From: JAHQVK01 sp036788295
GTDB lineage: Bacteria > Myxococcota > Kuafuiibacteriia > Kuafuiibacteriales > Kuafuiibacteriaceae
Assembly (NCBI GenBank): GCA_036788295.1
Contig: DAIQNR010000020.1
Coordinates: 1 to 64,000, forward strand
DNA: 64,000 bases
Direction of reading: 5' to 3'
Shown: in pieces, positions 26,457 to 35,172 of the stretch
Layout of the letters: each line of letters opens with the position of its first letter
Position numbering within the stretch: position 1 is the stretch's first letter
Notes under the pieces: generated by a model
Told to the model about the DNA's origin: nothing
The model's input: only the letters and a program-made list of their open reading frames with translations
The model's database searches: none
Translations under genes and position numbers: made by a program

Positions 26457-27895
26457 ACGAAGCCGGCCAGACGAGCGTGCTCGTACCCCTCATCTACCTG
26501 GTCTCGGCGATGATGTTCATCTTCGGGATCAAGCGGCTCTCGAAGGTGAAGACCGCCCGAAGCGGCAACCAGCTCGCCGCCGGAGCCATGGCCGTCGCCG
26601 TGCTCGGGGTCCTCGTCGAGATGGGGACCTTTCACTGGGGCTGGGTCATCGTCGGGGTCATCATCGGCGCCTCCCTCGGGGCCTACGCGGCCCTCAAGGT
26701 GGAGATGACCGAGATGCCGGAGATGGTCGCCCTCTTCAACGGCTTCGGCGGGGCCGCCTCGGCCCTCGTTCCGCTCGCGTTCTTCTGGGAGCGGTTCATG
26801 GTTCCGGACGACGTCGCGAGCGTGTCCGAAGCCCTCAACGGCGGAGCGAACGTCATCACCACGGTCCTGTCGATCCTGGTCGGCGGCCTGACCTTCACCG
26901 GCAGCATCGTCGCTTTCATGAAGCTCCGCGGGACGCTCAACAAGGGCAACCCGATCCTCCTACCGAACCGGCACTACAAGAACCTCGCCATCGCGGTGGG
27001 TGCGGTCTTCTTCGCCTGGGTGTTCGGCTTCACCACCGCCAACGGCTTCGTGGTCAGCATCGGGCTGCTGGTGGTCATCGCCGCCGCGCTCGCGCTCGGC
27101 GTGCTCTTGGTCATCCCGATCGGAGGCGCCGACATGCCGGTGGTGGTGTCGCTTCTCAACTCCTACTCCGGGGTCGCGGCGGCCATGGCCGGCTTCGTCA
27201 TCGGCAATCCGCTCCTCATCGTCGGCGGCGCCCTGGTGGGAGCGAGCGGGCTCATCCTCACCAACATCATGTGCGTGGCCATGAACCGGTCCCTGCTGAA
27301 CGTGCTCATCGGCGGCTTCGGCCAGCAGGATGGCGGCGGGGGCGGCGACAACTCGGAGTACACGACCGTCACCTCCGCCGGACCGGAAGAGGCGGCCATG
27401 GTGCTCGAGGCGGCCAGCTCGGTGATCATCGTGCCCGGCTACGGGCTCGCCGTTGCCCAGGCCCAGCACACCGTGCGGGAGCTGGGGGACCAGCTCAAGG
27501 CGCGAGGAGCCACGGTTCGGTACGCGATCCACCCGGTCGCGGGCCGGATGCCCGGCCACATGAACGTGCTGCTCGCCGAAGCCGACGTGCCCTACGAAGA
27601 GCTGCTCGAGATGGACGACATCAACCCCGAGTTCAAGAACACCGACGCGGTTATCGTGATCGGGGCCAACGACGTCGTGAACCCGGACGCGCTCGACAAC
27701 AAGACCTCCCCCATCTACGGGATGCCGATCCTCAACGTGCACGAGGCTCGCACCGTGTTCGTGGTGAAGCGAAGCCTGAGCGCCGGGTACGCCGGCATCA
27801 AGAACCCGCTGTTCGAGCGGAGCAACGCCGTGATGCTCTTCGGCGACGCCAAGAAGATGGTCCAAGACCTCCTGAAGGAAGTGAAGGACCTCTGA
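26453..27895 (+). CDS. pntB: NAD(P) transhydrogenase subunit beta
   Basis: This 480-residue subunit has about eight or nine membrane spans (1-280) that complete the proton channel, then a soluble NADP(H)-binding dIII domain. In dIII, VIIVPGYGLAVAQAQH is the NADP-binding loop, YAIHPVAGRMPGHMNVLLAEA follows, and ANDVVNPDA is also typical. Together with PntAA and PntAB it couples proton entry to NADPH formation from NADH. It starts with GTG overlapping pntAB. A hairpin follows the stop. Confidence 0.95.
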   Translation: MNEAGQTSVLVPLIYLVSAMMFIFGIKRLSKVKTARSGNQLAAGAMAVAVLGVLVEMGTFHWGWVIVGVIIGASLGAYAALKVEMTEMPEMVALFNGFGGAASALVPLAFFWERFMVPDDVASVSEALNGGANVITTVLSILVGGLTFTGSIVAFMKLRGTLNKGNPILLPNRHYKNLAIAVGAVFFAWVFGFTTANGFVVSIGLLVVIAAALALGVLLVIPIGGADMPVVVSLLNSYSGVAAAMAGFVIGNPLLIVGGALVGASGLILTNIMCVAMNRSLLNVLIGGFGQQDGGGGGDNSEYTTVTSAGPEEAAMVLEAASSVIIVPGYGLAVAQAQHTVRELGDQLKARGATVRYAIHPVAGRMPGHMNVLLAEADVPYEELLEMDDINPEFKNTDAVIVIGANDVVNPDALDNKTSPIYGMPILNVHEARTVFVVKRSLSAGYAGIKNPLFERSNAVMLFGDAKKMVQDLLKEVKDL

Positions 27896-27905
27896 CCCGG
27901 TTTCG

Positions 27906-27932
27906 CCGAGCCTCGCCTTCGGGCAGGCTCGG
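27906..27932 (+). terminator. Hairpin after the pnt operon
   Basis: An 8-bp stem (CCGAGCCT / AGGCTCGG) with an inner GCC-TTCG-GGC extension lies between the pntB stop and the next GTG start 4 nt beyond. No T-run follows, but the position suits a terminator or attenuator of pnt transcription. Confidence 0.5.
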
Positions 27933-27935
27933 ACC

Positions 27936-28700
27936 GTGGTGCGCCTGTTCACCCCGCAACTGTCCGATCTTCTCTCGGAGCTCGACCGTTCGAGCGCCAC
28001 CTGGATCCGGGTGGCCGCAGCCGAGCTCGAGCGCAGCTTCAGCGAGCGGGGCGGCCAACCCCATCGCTTCTACGCGCTCCCGCTGTGCGCCGCCCGCAGC
28101 CTCTCGAACGCCGAGACCGACACCGTAACCGGGGTCCTCGACGGGCTCCAGATCCTGTTCGACTTCACGGACAACCTGGCCGACGCCGACGAGGACGAGC
28201 GGGCTGGCGTCGACCACCTCGGCGCCTACGCCGAGATCCCACCCGCGGCCGTTCCCGCACTGGGACCGCTTCTGTGCTCAGCGCTGCTGGTGAAGCTCGC
28301 GGCCCGGTTTCCTCCACCCCGCCGGGGCGCGGAGGCGGCGGAGCGGATCGTGCGCGTATTGGGCCGAATGTGCGCCGGCCAGGCCGAGCCGCCGGGCAGC
28401 CTCCGCCACGAACTGGGCACGGCTGGACACCAGGCCCTGCTGCTCGCGCTGCCGCTGTGGGTGAGTCTCTGCCCCGACGATGGCCCGATGCTGACCGCCG
28501 TAGAGGGGTGGGCGACGCGTTTCGGCATCCTCTGGGCCCGATCCCACCGCTGCCTCGATGAGCCCGAGAGCATCGTGGCCAGGTACAACCGCGCCGGAGC
28601 CGAACGAGAGCTGCGGGCGGCGTGGCCGGATGCATGCCCGTTCCGGCCGGGCGAAAGCCTCGGCGCCGATCGGCTGCTCGGCTCGATGTTGCGTACCTGA
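27936..28700 (+). CDS. Isoprenoid-synthase-fold-like protein, function unknown
   Basis: This 254-residue all-helical protein has the segment ILFDFTDNLADADEDERAG around residue 78, which resembles the DDxxD/FARM region and following DxD of all-trans prenyl diphosphate synthases and class I terpene cyclases. An earlier PLCAARSLS segment also fits that fold. The second Asp-rich motif is not convincing (HRCLDEPESIVARYNRAG is the closest). It starts with GTG and is the first gene of a four-gene cassette ending in a DyP peroxidase. A catalytically altered isoprenoid-fold protein is likely; this is an inference from pattern. Confidence 0.5.
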   Translation: MVRLFTPQLSDLLSELDRSSATWIRVAAAELERSFSERGGQPHRFYALPLCAARSLSNAETDTVTGVLDGLQILFDFTDNLADADEDERAGVDHLGAYAEIPPAAVPALGPLLCSALLVKLAARFPPPRRGAEAAERIVRVLGRMCAGQAEPPGSLRHELGTAGHQALLLALPLWVSLCPDDGPMLTAVEGWATRFGILWARSHRCLDEPESIVARYNRAGAERELRAAWPDACPFRPGESLGADRLLGSMLRT

Positions 28701-28771
28701 CACGGGGGCTGCTTGCGAAACCTCGACAGGCGATGCAGTCTTCGGCTCGGCGACTGCGTCGCGGCCAGACC

Positions 28772-29011
28772 ATGATCCCCATTTATCTCACCGAAGAACT
28801 GTTCAAGCTCCTGCTCGAGATCGGCAAGGAAGTGTACGACAAACCTGAGGGCAGCGACACCTGGGAGGTGAGCACACAGGGCCTCGAGGCCTGTGTGGCG
28901 CTGACCGGCGACCCACAGAAAGGGCAGGATCTGGCGACGCGTCTCGCCGACGCCTACAACGGCTACGTCGAGACGGCTCCGCCCGCCGGGGAAATCCACG
29001 CGGTCCCCTGA
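28772..29011 (+). CDS. Small acidic unknown protein in the kinase/DyP cassette
   Basis: This 79-residue soluble acidic protein, beginning MIPIYLTEELFKLLLEIGKE, has two predicted helices and a Pro-rich tail. I do not recognise a family. It is accepted because it lies between the prenyl-synthase-like gene and the histidine kinase gene on the same strand with only 15 nt to the kinase start, and its composition is protein-like rather than Arg-rich. Confidence 0.5.
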   Translation: MIPIYLTEELFKLLLEIGKEVYDKPEGSDTWEVSTQGLEACVALTGDPQKGQDLATRLADAYNGYVETAPPAGEIHAVP

Positions 29012-29026
29012 CAGCCTGGCCTCCCG

Positions 29027-30454
29027 ATGTTCCCTCGCGGCGCAAGCGGTGCAAGGGCCGACCCCGGTGGGGGTTGCAGCCCGGAGGCACTGCGAGGCAT
29101 TCCGTGGGTCGTGCCCGACGCGTTGCGCCGAATGGGAGGGCGGGCGCTGGCGGCCCGGGTGGGGCCGGGTTATGCCCCATCGGCCATAGCGACGCTGGTC
29201 CTCCTCTGCGGGGCGCTGCAGGCTGCATTCCTGCTCCTCCATATCCCCCTCGACGGAGGACCACCCCGGTACGGCTGGATCGGCGTCGCACCGCTCTCCG
29301 CCCTGCTCGCCGCCACCTGGCCGCTCATGCACGTCTCGCGCCGCCGAGCGATGGCCGAGGACGTGGCCGGGTTCGAGTGGGCCTACCTCGTACAGAACAC
29401 GCTCCAGATCCTGTGGGTCGCGCTGCTGTGCTGGATGGTCCACCCCGCGTTCTCCGTGGTGGGCGCGCTCGGGGTCGCGGCCAACCTGTTCAGCGACCTG
29501 CGGATGTTCCACGACGCTCGGGTCGTCCGCCTGTCCTACTTGGTCCCGGTCGTTCTCTTTCTCGTTTGGCTGCAAGTCGCGCACGGCGGTCAGCGGGACG
29601 CGGTCGCGGCCCAGCTCGTGGTCGGGACTGCCGCCCTCGTGGTCCAGGCGATCATCCACATGGTGGGACCGCAGTACCGCGAGCACGACCAAAGGGCGGT
29701 CGCGCTGGCCCAGGCCGAGCAGAGCGTGACCGAGCTGAGGGACGAGCGGATGATCCTCGGCCGGTACTTTCGCCTGCTCGAAGCGGGCCTCAGCTCTGGT
29801 CGCTTCGCCCACGACGTCCGCACCCCGATCACCGTGATCCGAGGCCAGATCACGAACCTCGAGGAGCTGTCGGACGACATCCCCAACCCGGCCCGAGCCT
29901 CGCTGCGGGAAGCGGCGTCCGACCTCGAGCAGGCGAGCCGGCGCCTGCTCGACATGACGCGGTCGCTGGCTCTCGGCCTCAGGGGCGACGACCAAGGCGG
30001 GCCGATCTCGGCGTCGGATCTCGCCTCGGAGGCCTTGATCGAAGCGGAGAATCGGCTCGCCGACGTAGGGATCCGCATCGGGGCGACCCAAGTGGACGTC
30101 GAGCCGGCCCTGCTTCCCGCCGGCCTCACCGGGACGGTGGCGAACCTCCTCATCAACGCGGTCAAGCACGGCGGGGAACCGGTTCACCTTGAGGGTCATC
30201 GCCGGCCGAATGCCTACCGGCTCGTCATCAGGGACCACGGACTCGACGGCGAAGCGCGAGAGCGGGCCCTCGAGCGCATGCGGTCGAGCATGAGCATGAA
30301 GCCTGCCGCCGCAGGCGACGACGACGGCTACGGGATCGGGCTTGGGCTCGCTCGGGTCGGGGTCATGCTGGTGGGCGGCCACATCGAGGTGCGGCCGCCC
30401 ACGTCGGGCCGGGGGATCGTGGTCGAGATCGACGTTCCGTGCCGGGAGCCCTGA
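29027..30454 (+). CDS. Membrane sensor histidine kinase
   Basis: This 475-residue kinase has about six membrane spans in residues 50-215 with short loops and no large periplasmic sensor. These are followed by a HisKA domain with His262 (GRFAHDVRTPITVIRG) and a HATPase with N-box NLLINAVKHGG and G2-like GIGLGLARVG. The G1 box reads IRDHGLDGEAR, a weak version of DxGxG. The stop is immediately followed by the GTG of the DyP gene (TGAGTG), so the two are cotranslated. No response regulator is adjacent. Confidence 0.85.
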   Translation: MFPRGASGARADPGGGCSPEALRGIPWVVPDALRRMGGRALAARVGPGYAPSAIATLVLLCGALQAAFLLLHIPLDGGPPRYGWIGVAPLSALLAATWPLMHVSRRRAMAEDVAGFEWAYLVQNTLQILWVALLCWMVHPAFSVVGALGVAANLFSDLRMFHDARVVRLSYLVPVVLFLVWLQVAHGGQRDAVAAQLVVGTAALVVQAIIHMVGPQYREHDQRAVALAQAEQSVTELRDERMILGRYFRLLEAGLSSGRFAHDVRTPITVIRGQITNLEELSDDIPNPARASLREAASDLEQASRRLLDMTRSLALGLRGDDQGGPISASDLASEALIEAENRLADVGIRIGATQVDVEPALLPAGLTGTVANLLINAVKHGGEPVHLEGHRRPNAYRLVIRDHGLDGEARERALERMRSSMSMKPAAAGDDDGYGIGLGLARVGVMLVGGHIEVRPPTSGRGIVVEIDVPCREP

Positions 30455-31987
30455 GTGGTCCGCTACGACGACGACGCGGACGACGACCGCGCCTTCTACC
30501 TCCCCTACGCCGACGAAGAGGTGGAAGGCGCCGACATCCAAGGCAACATCCTCTTTGGATTCAACAAGCCGAGGCAGCGGCTGCTCGCGCTGTTGGTCAT
30601 GGACGGCGGGCGGTTCAGGACCGCGCTCCGCACGCTGCCTCTGGTCTCGTCGGTGGCTGTCCTGAAGCACCGGGCGAAGCGCAAGGAAGACCCGGCTGCC
30701 ACCGCCGAGTGGCTGCAAGTAGCCTTGACATTTCCGGGACTCCAGAAGACGTATCCGGACCGCGCGACCGAGCTGAAGTCCCTATTTCCCGACTTCGCCG
30801 AGGGCATGGTTCGGCGGGCCGGACGGCTCGGGGGCCAGCCTGACGAGGCCGCGGAGCACCCGCTGTCGGCCGCCGACGCGGTCCTCCTGCTCGCCGCCGA
30901 CGGCGATTCTGCGCTCGAAGGGCTCGAGCGGGAGATCCTGCGTCGCCTCGACGGCTCGGCCCAGACCGTCTTTCCGGAGGCGAGAAGCGCCGCACGCGAG
31001 GAATTCGACGAGCACTTCGACCCGTTCGGCTTTCTCGAGCTCGGGTCGCAGCCGGGTCTGTTCGGGCACATCGAAGTCGATGGCCGGACCCGGTCGATCA
31101 CCCCGAGGCGCACCCCGATCGACCGGCGTCAGGGCATGCCTGGGCAGGCGCTCATCCCAGCCGGAGAGGTGGTCCTCGGCTACCGGCGAAACGGCGCGGC
31201 CCGCCCGATTGGACCGCTTGCCGTCCCGGTTTGGGCCCGAAATGGGAGCTTTCTCGTGGCTCGCCGCTTCCGGTTGGAGGTCGGGACCTTTCACCGATTC
31301 GTCCACGACACCGCGAAGACCCACGGGGTGTCGCCGGAGCTCGTCGCGTCCCGGATCGTCGGCCGCTGGCCGAGCGGCGCTCCCCCGCTCCGGGCTCCGT
31401 TTCGGGATGAACCGAAGCTCGGGAAGAGCCACTGCGACTGGAACTACTTTCTTCACCGGCGCCAAGTCCCCGGCCTGCCGAACGTGTTCCCGAACCGAAG
31501 AGAGTGCCACGGCCCACGGCCCGGGGTCGAACTCGACCCGCTCGGTCAACTCTGTCCGTTTTCGTCCCACACCCGCCGCATGAACCCCCGCGACGACGTC
31601 GGGTCCGGAGCAGGGCTTCCCGTTTCGACGGTCGAATCTCTGGGACGGCGCATGGTCCGGAGGTCCTTCTCCTTCGGGCCGCCCCGGACCTCGAGCTTCT
31701 CGAGCCCGCACGAAGACGGTGAGGAGAGGGGGCTCATGTTCCTCTCGTACCAGGCGTCGATCGAGCGCCAGTTCGAAGAACCCTACCGACTGGCCCTCGA
31801 CCCGGACGGGATCGCCGCCGGCAGCGGGGTCGACCTGCTGCTCAGCTCCGGCCGGCGCCACGCGACGCTCGGTCGACTCACCCAAGGCGGTCCGTCCCTC
31901 TCGGTCGAGACCGACCTTCGCTTCTCGACGCCAACCGGCGGGCTCTACGGCTTCGTCCCATCGATCTCGTTTCTCCGAGGCCCCTGA
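30455..31987 (+). CDS. Divergent DyP-type peroxidase
   Basis: This 510-residue protein has the DyP layout: an early VEGADIQGNILFGF, a distal-Arg segment NGSFLVARRFRLEVGTFHRF (about 263-281), a proximal-His segment CPFSSHTRRMNP with His372, and a C-terminal GLMFLSYQASIERQFE. DyP enzymes use heme to oxidise dyes, phenols or unknown natural substrates with peroxide. The distal GxxDG motif, normally GFLDGISQP, here reads GFLELGSQP, so the key Asp is replaced by Glu. No signal peptide is seen. It could be an altered-activity peroxidase or a heme-binding partner of the upstream kinase. Confidence 0.8.
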   Translation: MVRYDDDADDDRAFYLPYADEEVEGADIQGNILFGFNKPRQRLLALLVMDGGRFRTALRTLPLVSSVAVLKHRAKRKEDPAATAEWLQVALTFPGLQKTYPDRATELKSLFPDFAEGMVRRAGRLGGQPDEAAEHPLSAADAVLLLAADGDSALEGLEREILRRLDGSAQTVFPEARSAAREEFDEHFDPFGFLELGSQPGLFGHIEVDGRTRSITPRRTPIDRRQGMPGQALIPAGEVVLGYRRNGAARPIGPLAVPVWARNGSFLVARRFRLEVGTFHRFVHDTAKTHGVSPELVASRIVGRWPSGAPPLRAPFRDEPKLGKSHCDWNYFLHRRQVPGLPNVFPNRRECHGPRPGVELDPLGQLCPFSSHTRRMNPRDDVGSGAGLPVSTVESLGRRMVRRSFSFGPPRTSSFSSPHEDGEERGLMFLSYQASIERQFEEPYRLALDPDGIAAGSGVDLLLSSGRRHATLGRLTQGGPSLSVETDLRFSTPTGGLYGFVPSISFLRGP

Positions 31988-31997
31988 GTGGCCACCA

Positions 31998-32015
31998 CCG
32001 CGAAGCCTTTCGCGG
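31998..32015 (+). terminator. Hairpin after the DyP gene
   Basis: A 7-bp stem (CCGCGAA / TTCGCGG) with a 4-nt loop, followed by a pyrimidine stretch, begins 11 nt after the DyP stop. It is probably the end of the four-gene cassette. Confidence 0.45.
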
Positions 32016-32106
32016 CTCTTGCTCCCTCCTCCCGCCGCCGACCGAGCGAGGCCGAGCGAATCGCGGCTCAGCTTTCATTCGCGGGTCCTTTTCGCATCCG
32101 CTCGTC

Positions 32107-33144
32107 ATGGGTACGTTCCGGGGGGTGCGCGCCTGCTCGCTGATCGCGCTGCTCGCGCTCACCGCCGGGCCCGCCCAGGCCCAGGGCCTGCTCTGCCTCA
32201 ACTCCTGCCCGTTTGCGTTCGACGGCGAGTGCGACGACGGGGGCCCCGGCTCCCTGACCTCTGCGTGCGTCTTCGGCACCGACTGTGGGGACTGCGGCCC
32301 CCGGACCGCGGGCGGGGGCGGGGGTGCCGGCCTGGCTCCAGGGTTCGGATGCGGGGATGACCGGCCGAACGAACCGGTTTCGGTCTGCGAAAACACCTGC
32401 CGCACCGCGTTTGACGGGGTCTGCGACGACCAAGGCCCGTGCCCGGTTGGCAGCGACTGCGGCGATTGCGGTCCCCGGACCCTTCCCCGGGGCGAGCTCG
32501 GCGGGTGCACGGCGGGAGGCGCCCCCGCCCTCGCGCTGCTCGCGCTCGGCTTGCTCTGGAGGCGCCGAAGAGTCGTCGTCCTGGTGCTCCTCCTCACCGG
32601 TCCGAACCCGAGTTGGGCCGGCACCGCCACCGAACCGGACGCGAGCGCGTCCTCGTCGATGGCCTACGTAGAGGGCGGGGGCGTCGAGCTCGTATGGGGA
32701 CTCGGGGCGGGGGCGAGCCTCGGGCCCGAAGGGGGAGCCTCCCTCGGGCCCCGGGCCCGGATCGCCGTCGGCCACGCGGTCACCCCCGGGCTGCTGCTCG
32801 GTGGCGGCGGCACCGCGCAGGTGGGGTTGCTGCTCTCGAGGCCGAACACCGACCTCGGTCCGACCAGCGCCGCGGGCGGGCGGGCTCACCTCGACCTGTT
32901 CTTCTCCGCATGCGCCGCGCCGTTTTCCGGCCTGTCTTGCGTCGACGCCGGCGGCTTCGTGGCCACGGAGCTCGCCTGGGGGCTCGAAGGGAGAGCTTTG
33001 GGATCCGAACTCGGCGCCGGCCCGCTGCTCGTCCTTCATGCCCTGCCCCGGGCCAACGGGCACACCGTTCGCTCCACCCGAATCGAGCTTGGCTGGGACG
33101 CAGTGAGGGGCCGGTTCGAACTTCGGCTGGGGTTCGAGCTGTGA
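32107..33144 (+). CDS. Cys-rich repeat protein with MYXO-CTERM-like tail fused to a second signal-peptide/barrel segment
   Basis: The 345-residue frame has a signal peptide (1-25) and two Cys-rich LNR-like repeats, each with the core FDGxCDD and CGDCGPR (about 28-66 and 92-125). It then has GGCTAGGAPALALLALGLLWRRRR, which looks like a MYXO-CTERM sorting tail (Cys, Gly/Ala-rich span, Arg cluster). A stop is expected there, yet the frame continues into VVVLVLLLTGPNPSWAG, a good signal peptide, and then a beta-rich outer-membrane-like region. A TTG at 32551 could start the second part separately (about 197 residues). The stop overlaps the next gene by 4 nt. Confidence 0.65.
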   Translation: MGTFRGVRACSLIALLALTAGPAQAQGLLCLNSCPFAFDGECDDGGPGSLTSACVFGTDCGDCGPRTAGGGGGAGLAPGFGCGDDRPNEPVSVCENTCRTAFDGVCDDQGPCPVGSDCGDCGPRTLPRGELGGCTAGGAPALALLALGLLWRRRRVVVLVLLLTGPNPSWAGTATEPDASASSSMAYVEGGGVELVWGLGAGASLGPEGGASLGPRARIAVGHAVTPGLLLGGGGTAQVGLLLSRPNTDLGPTSAAGGRAHLDLFFSACAAPFSGLSCVDAGGFVATELAWGLEGRALGSELGAGPLLVLHALPRANGHTVRSTRIELGWDAVRGRFELRLGFEL

Positions 33145-34337
33145 AATCGACGCCGTGGGCCGCTTGGCTGCTGCTCCTTGGGCCCACTCCGGCCTTCGCT
33201 CAGTTCGATCTCGTGGGGCTGTACCAGCACCGAGTGAAGGGCTTCGAGGCGGTCTACTACCTCGAAGCCGACGAGCGCTGGGCCCGGGACCGCCGGGTCT
33301 TCGAGCTGTTCGGGACCCTGAACGTCCTTCAGCGGGACCCGGAAGAGGAGCGGTTCGGGGAGGCGCTCTTTCACGTCAACGCCGGGCTGCTCTTGAACCT
33401 TCGTCCAAAGGACGGCCCGGTGCAGCTCACCTTGTTCTCGATGGCCAACCAGCTGCGGTTCAGGGTGAACGACATCACCGAGATGCTGCACGGCGCTCGG
33501 GTGACCGTGGAGGACTTGCTCGAGGTCACGCTCGGCGGCTACTGGCTGCTCGAGAACACGAGGCAGAGCTTTGGCACCGGCCAGGCTTCGGTGTACTTCG
33601 AACTCGGGTTCCCATTCCTTCACGCCCGCTCGAGTTATGTCATCGGACCGCGGCTCGACCGAGGCGCCGAAGACGCGCTGCTGCGGTTCGACACCCGCTT
33701 TTCCTACGAGCAGCTGCGCTTCGTCGATGACATCGGCTTCGAGCTGACCCGCTTCGACCTGAGCGACGCCGAGAACCTGCTCGCGACCGTCGGCTTCGTC
33801 CGCCTGGGTACCGATGCCTTCCGATTTCTCACTGCCGACGCGAGCTGGTCCCTCTCCGAGGGGAGGCTCGCCCACGCGAGGGCGGGCCTCGACCTGCTCG
33901 CGCAGCTCGACGAAGACTTCAACGCCACCCGACGAGGACACTTCGGGACGAACTTTCGCCTCGAAGCGTATGCGACCTTCGCCTCGCCGCTCGCCTACCG
34001 GCGGTTTCGACCTCGAATCGCGTTCGCCAACGCTTCCGAAGGCCGAGCCGGATTCACGGTGGAGGGCAGCGCCCAGATCCCGGCCAAATGGTTCTTCACC
34101 ACCCTGCTCGTGGTGGCGAGCGCCGGGGCCGCCAGCCTCGAGCCGAACGAGCGGACCAGGCAGCGCTACCTCGACACGGCCGTTCAGGTCACCGCCGACA
34201 CCATCGAGCACCCAGAGGACGAGCTGTTCGTCCGCTTGACCATGACGTACGCCTACAACGACCCGGCCGTGCTCGAGATGTTCCCCGAGTACTCCGACCA
34301 ACATCGCATCTATTTCACGATGGGGATCATGTATTGA
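33141..34337 (+). CDS. Predicted outer-membrane beta-barrel protein
   Basis: This 398-residue protein starts with GTG (GTGA overlap with the previous gene). It has a clear signal peptide (WAAWLLLLGPTPAFAQ) followed by alternating hydrophobic/polar strands and ends MGIMY, a pattern typical of outer-membrane porins. Segments such as YVIGPRLDRG and YEQLRFVDDIGFELTRF give paired strands. No specific family is recognised. It likely forms an outer-membrane channel or scaffold with the flanking surface proteins. Confidence 0.6.
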   Translation: MKSTPWAAWLLLLGPTPAFAQFDLVGLYQHRVKGFEAVYYLEADERWARDRRVFELFGTLNVLQRDPEEERFGEALFHVNAGLLLNLRPKDGPVQLTLFSMANQLRFRVNDITEMLHGARVTVEDLLEVTLGGYWLLENTRQSFGTGQASVYFELGFPFLHARSSYVIGPRLDRGAEDALLRFDTRFSYEQLRFVDDIGFELTRFDLSDAENLLATVGFVRLGTDAFRFLTADASWSLSEGRLAHARAGLDLLAQLDEDFNATRRGHFGTNFRLEAYATFASPLAYRRFRPRIAFANASEGRAGFTVEGSAQIPAKWFFTTLLVVASAGAASLEPNERTRQRYLDTAVQVTADTIEHPEDELFVRLTMTYAYNDPAVLEMFPEYSDQHRIYFTMGIMY

Positions 34338-34356
34338 TCGCTCGGAGCCATAACCC

Positions 34357-35016
34357 ATGATCGGGCCGGCGCTCTTCCTGTTCGGGCTCGTGAATGTGCC
34401 GGCGGCGGTGGCGGCTCACGGCCCCAGGGTGGCCGAGTCGAGCTTCTCCATCGGTTGGAACACCCACTTTCAGGCGGACACGACCACCTATGGACCGAAC
34501 CTGACTTGGAGGAGCGACGGCGGCTTCCTCCTCGGCCTAGGGATTCACCCCGGTCACCAAGAGCGAGGCCCGCGGGCGGTCGAGCTCGGCGTGGGAGCCT
34601 CGCTCGACCTCGGCTACGGATTCGAGCTCGCCCGGCTCCCGCTCGGCGACGGCCAGCTCCGTCTCGGGGCATCTCTGCGGGCGTTTTCTTTCCTTGGCAC
34701 CGGGGCCCTCGACGGTCTCGCGCTCGGCGGCGCGGTCGCCACCGCCCTCGGCTTCGCCGGCCCGAAAGGCTCTGGTCTGGATGCCGCCCAGGTCTTCGTC
34801 GAATACCGCCCGGTGGTCGGCACGCTCGAGCAGTCCGAACCCACACTGCACGGGCTCCGCCTCGGCGGACTCATCGTCTTCGATCCATCCGGAGGCCCCG
34901 GGCCGTCTGCGACCGACCGCGGCCCGTGCGTGCTCTTCGGGGCCGCCGTGGAACGCGCGTCCCTGCTCGAGACCGAGGGCACCGCTCTGACCGTCGAGGT
35001 GGGCCTCGTCCTCTAG
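34357..35016 (+). CDS. Secreted beta-rich outer-membrane-like protein
   Basis: This 219-residue protein has a signal peptide (about 1-20, ending AAVAAHG) followed by glycine-rich amphipathic strands. The C-terminus LTVEVGLVL could be a barrel-closing strand. It is 19 nt after the preceding barrel gene and probably in the same unit (32107-35016). No family is recognised. Confidence 0.5.
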   Translation: MIGPALFLFGLVNVPAAVAAHGPRVAESSFSIGWNTHFQADTTTYGPNLTWRSDGGFLLGLGIHPGHQERGPRAVELGVGASLDLGYGFELARLPLGDGQLRLGASLRAFSFLGTGALDGLALGGAVATALGFAGPKGSGLDAAQVFVEYRPVVGTLEQSEPTLHGLRLGGLIVFDPSGGPGPSATDRGPCVLFGAAVERASLLETEGTALTVEVGLVL

Positions 35017-35172
35017 ATCTAGAGCGCTGGCTCGAGCCGCACCGGCTTCGAAGGCGGCAAAACCCGTGCACGAGCGCGGTCCAGAACGCCTTCTCGACGT
35101 CCGGACGCGGAGCGTTCCACCCGTTGACAGGCTCGACGACGACCGATACCACCTTCTGCAATCGAGTCGCAG

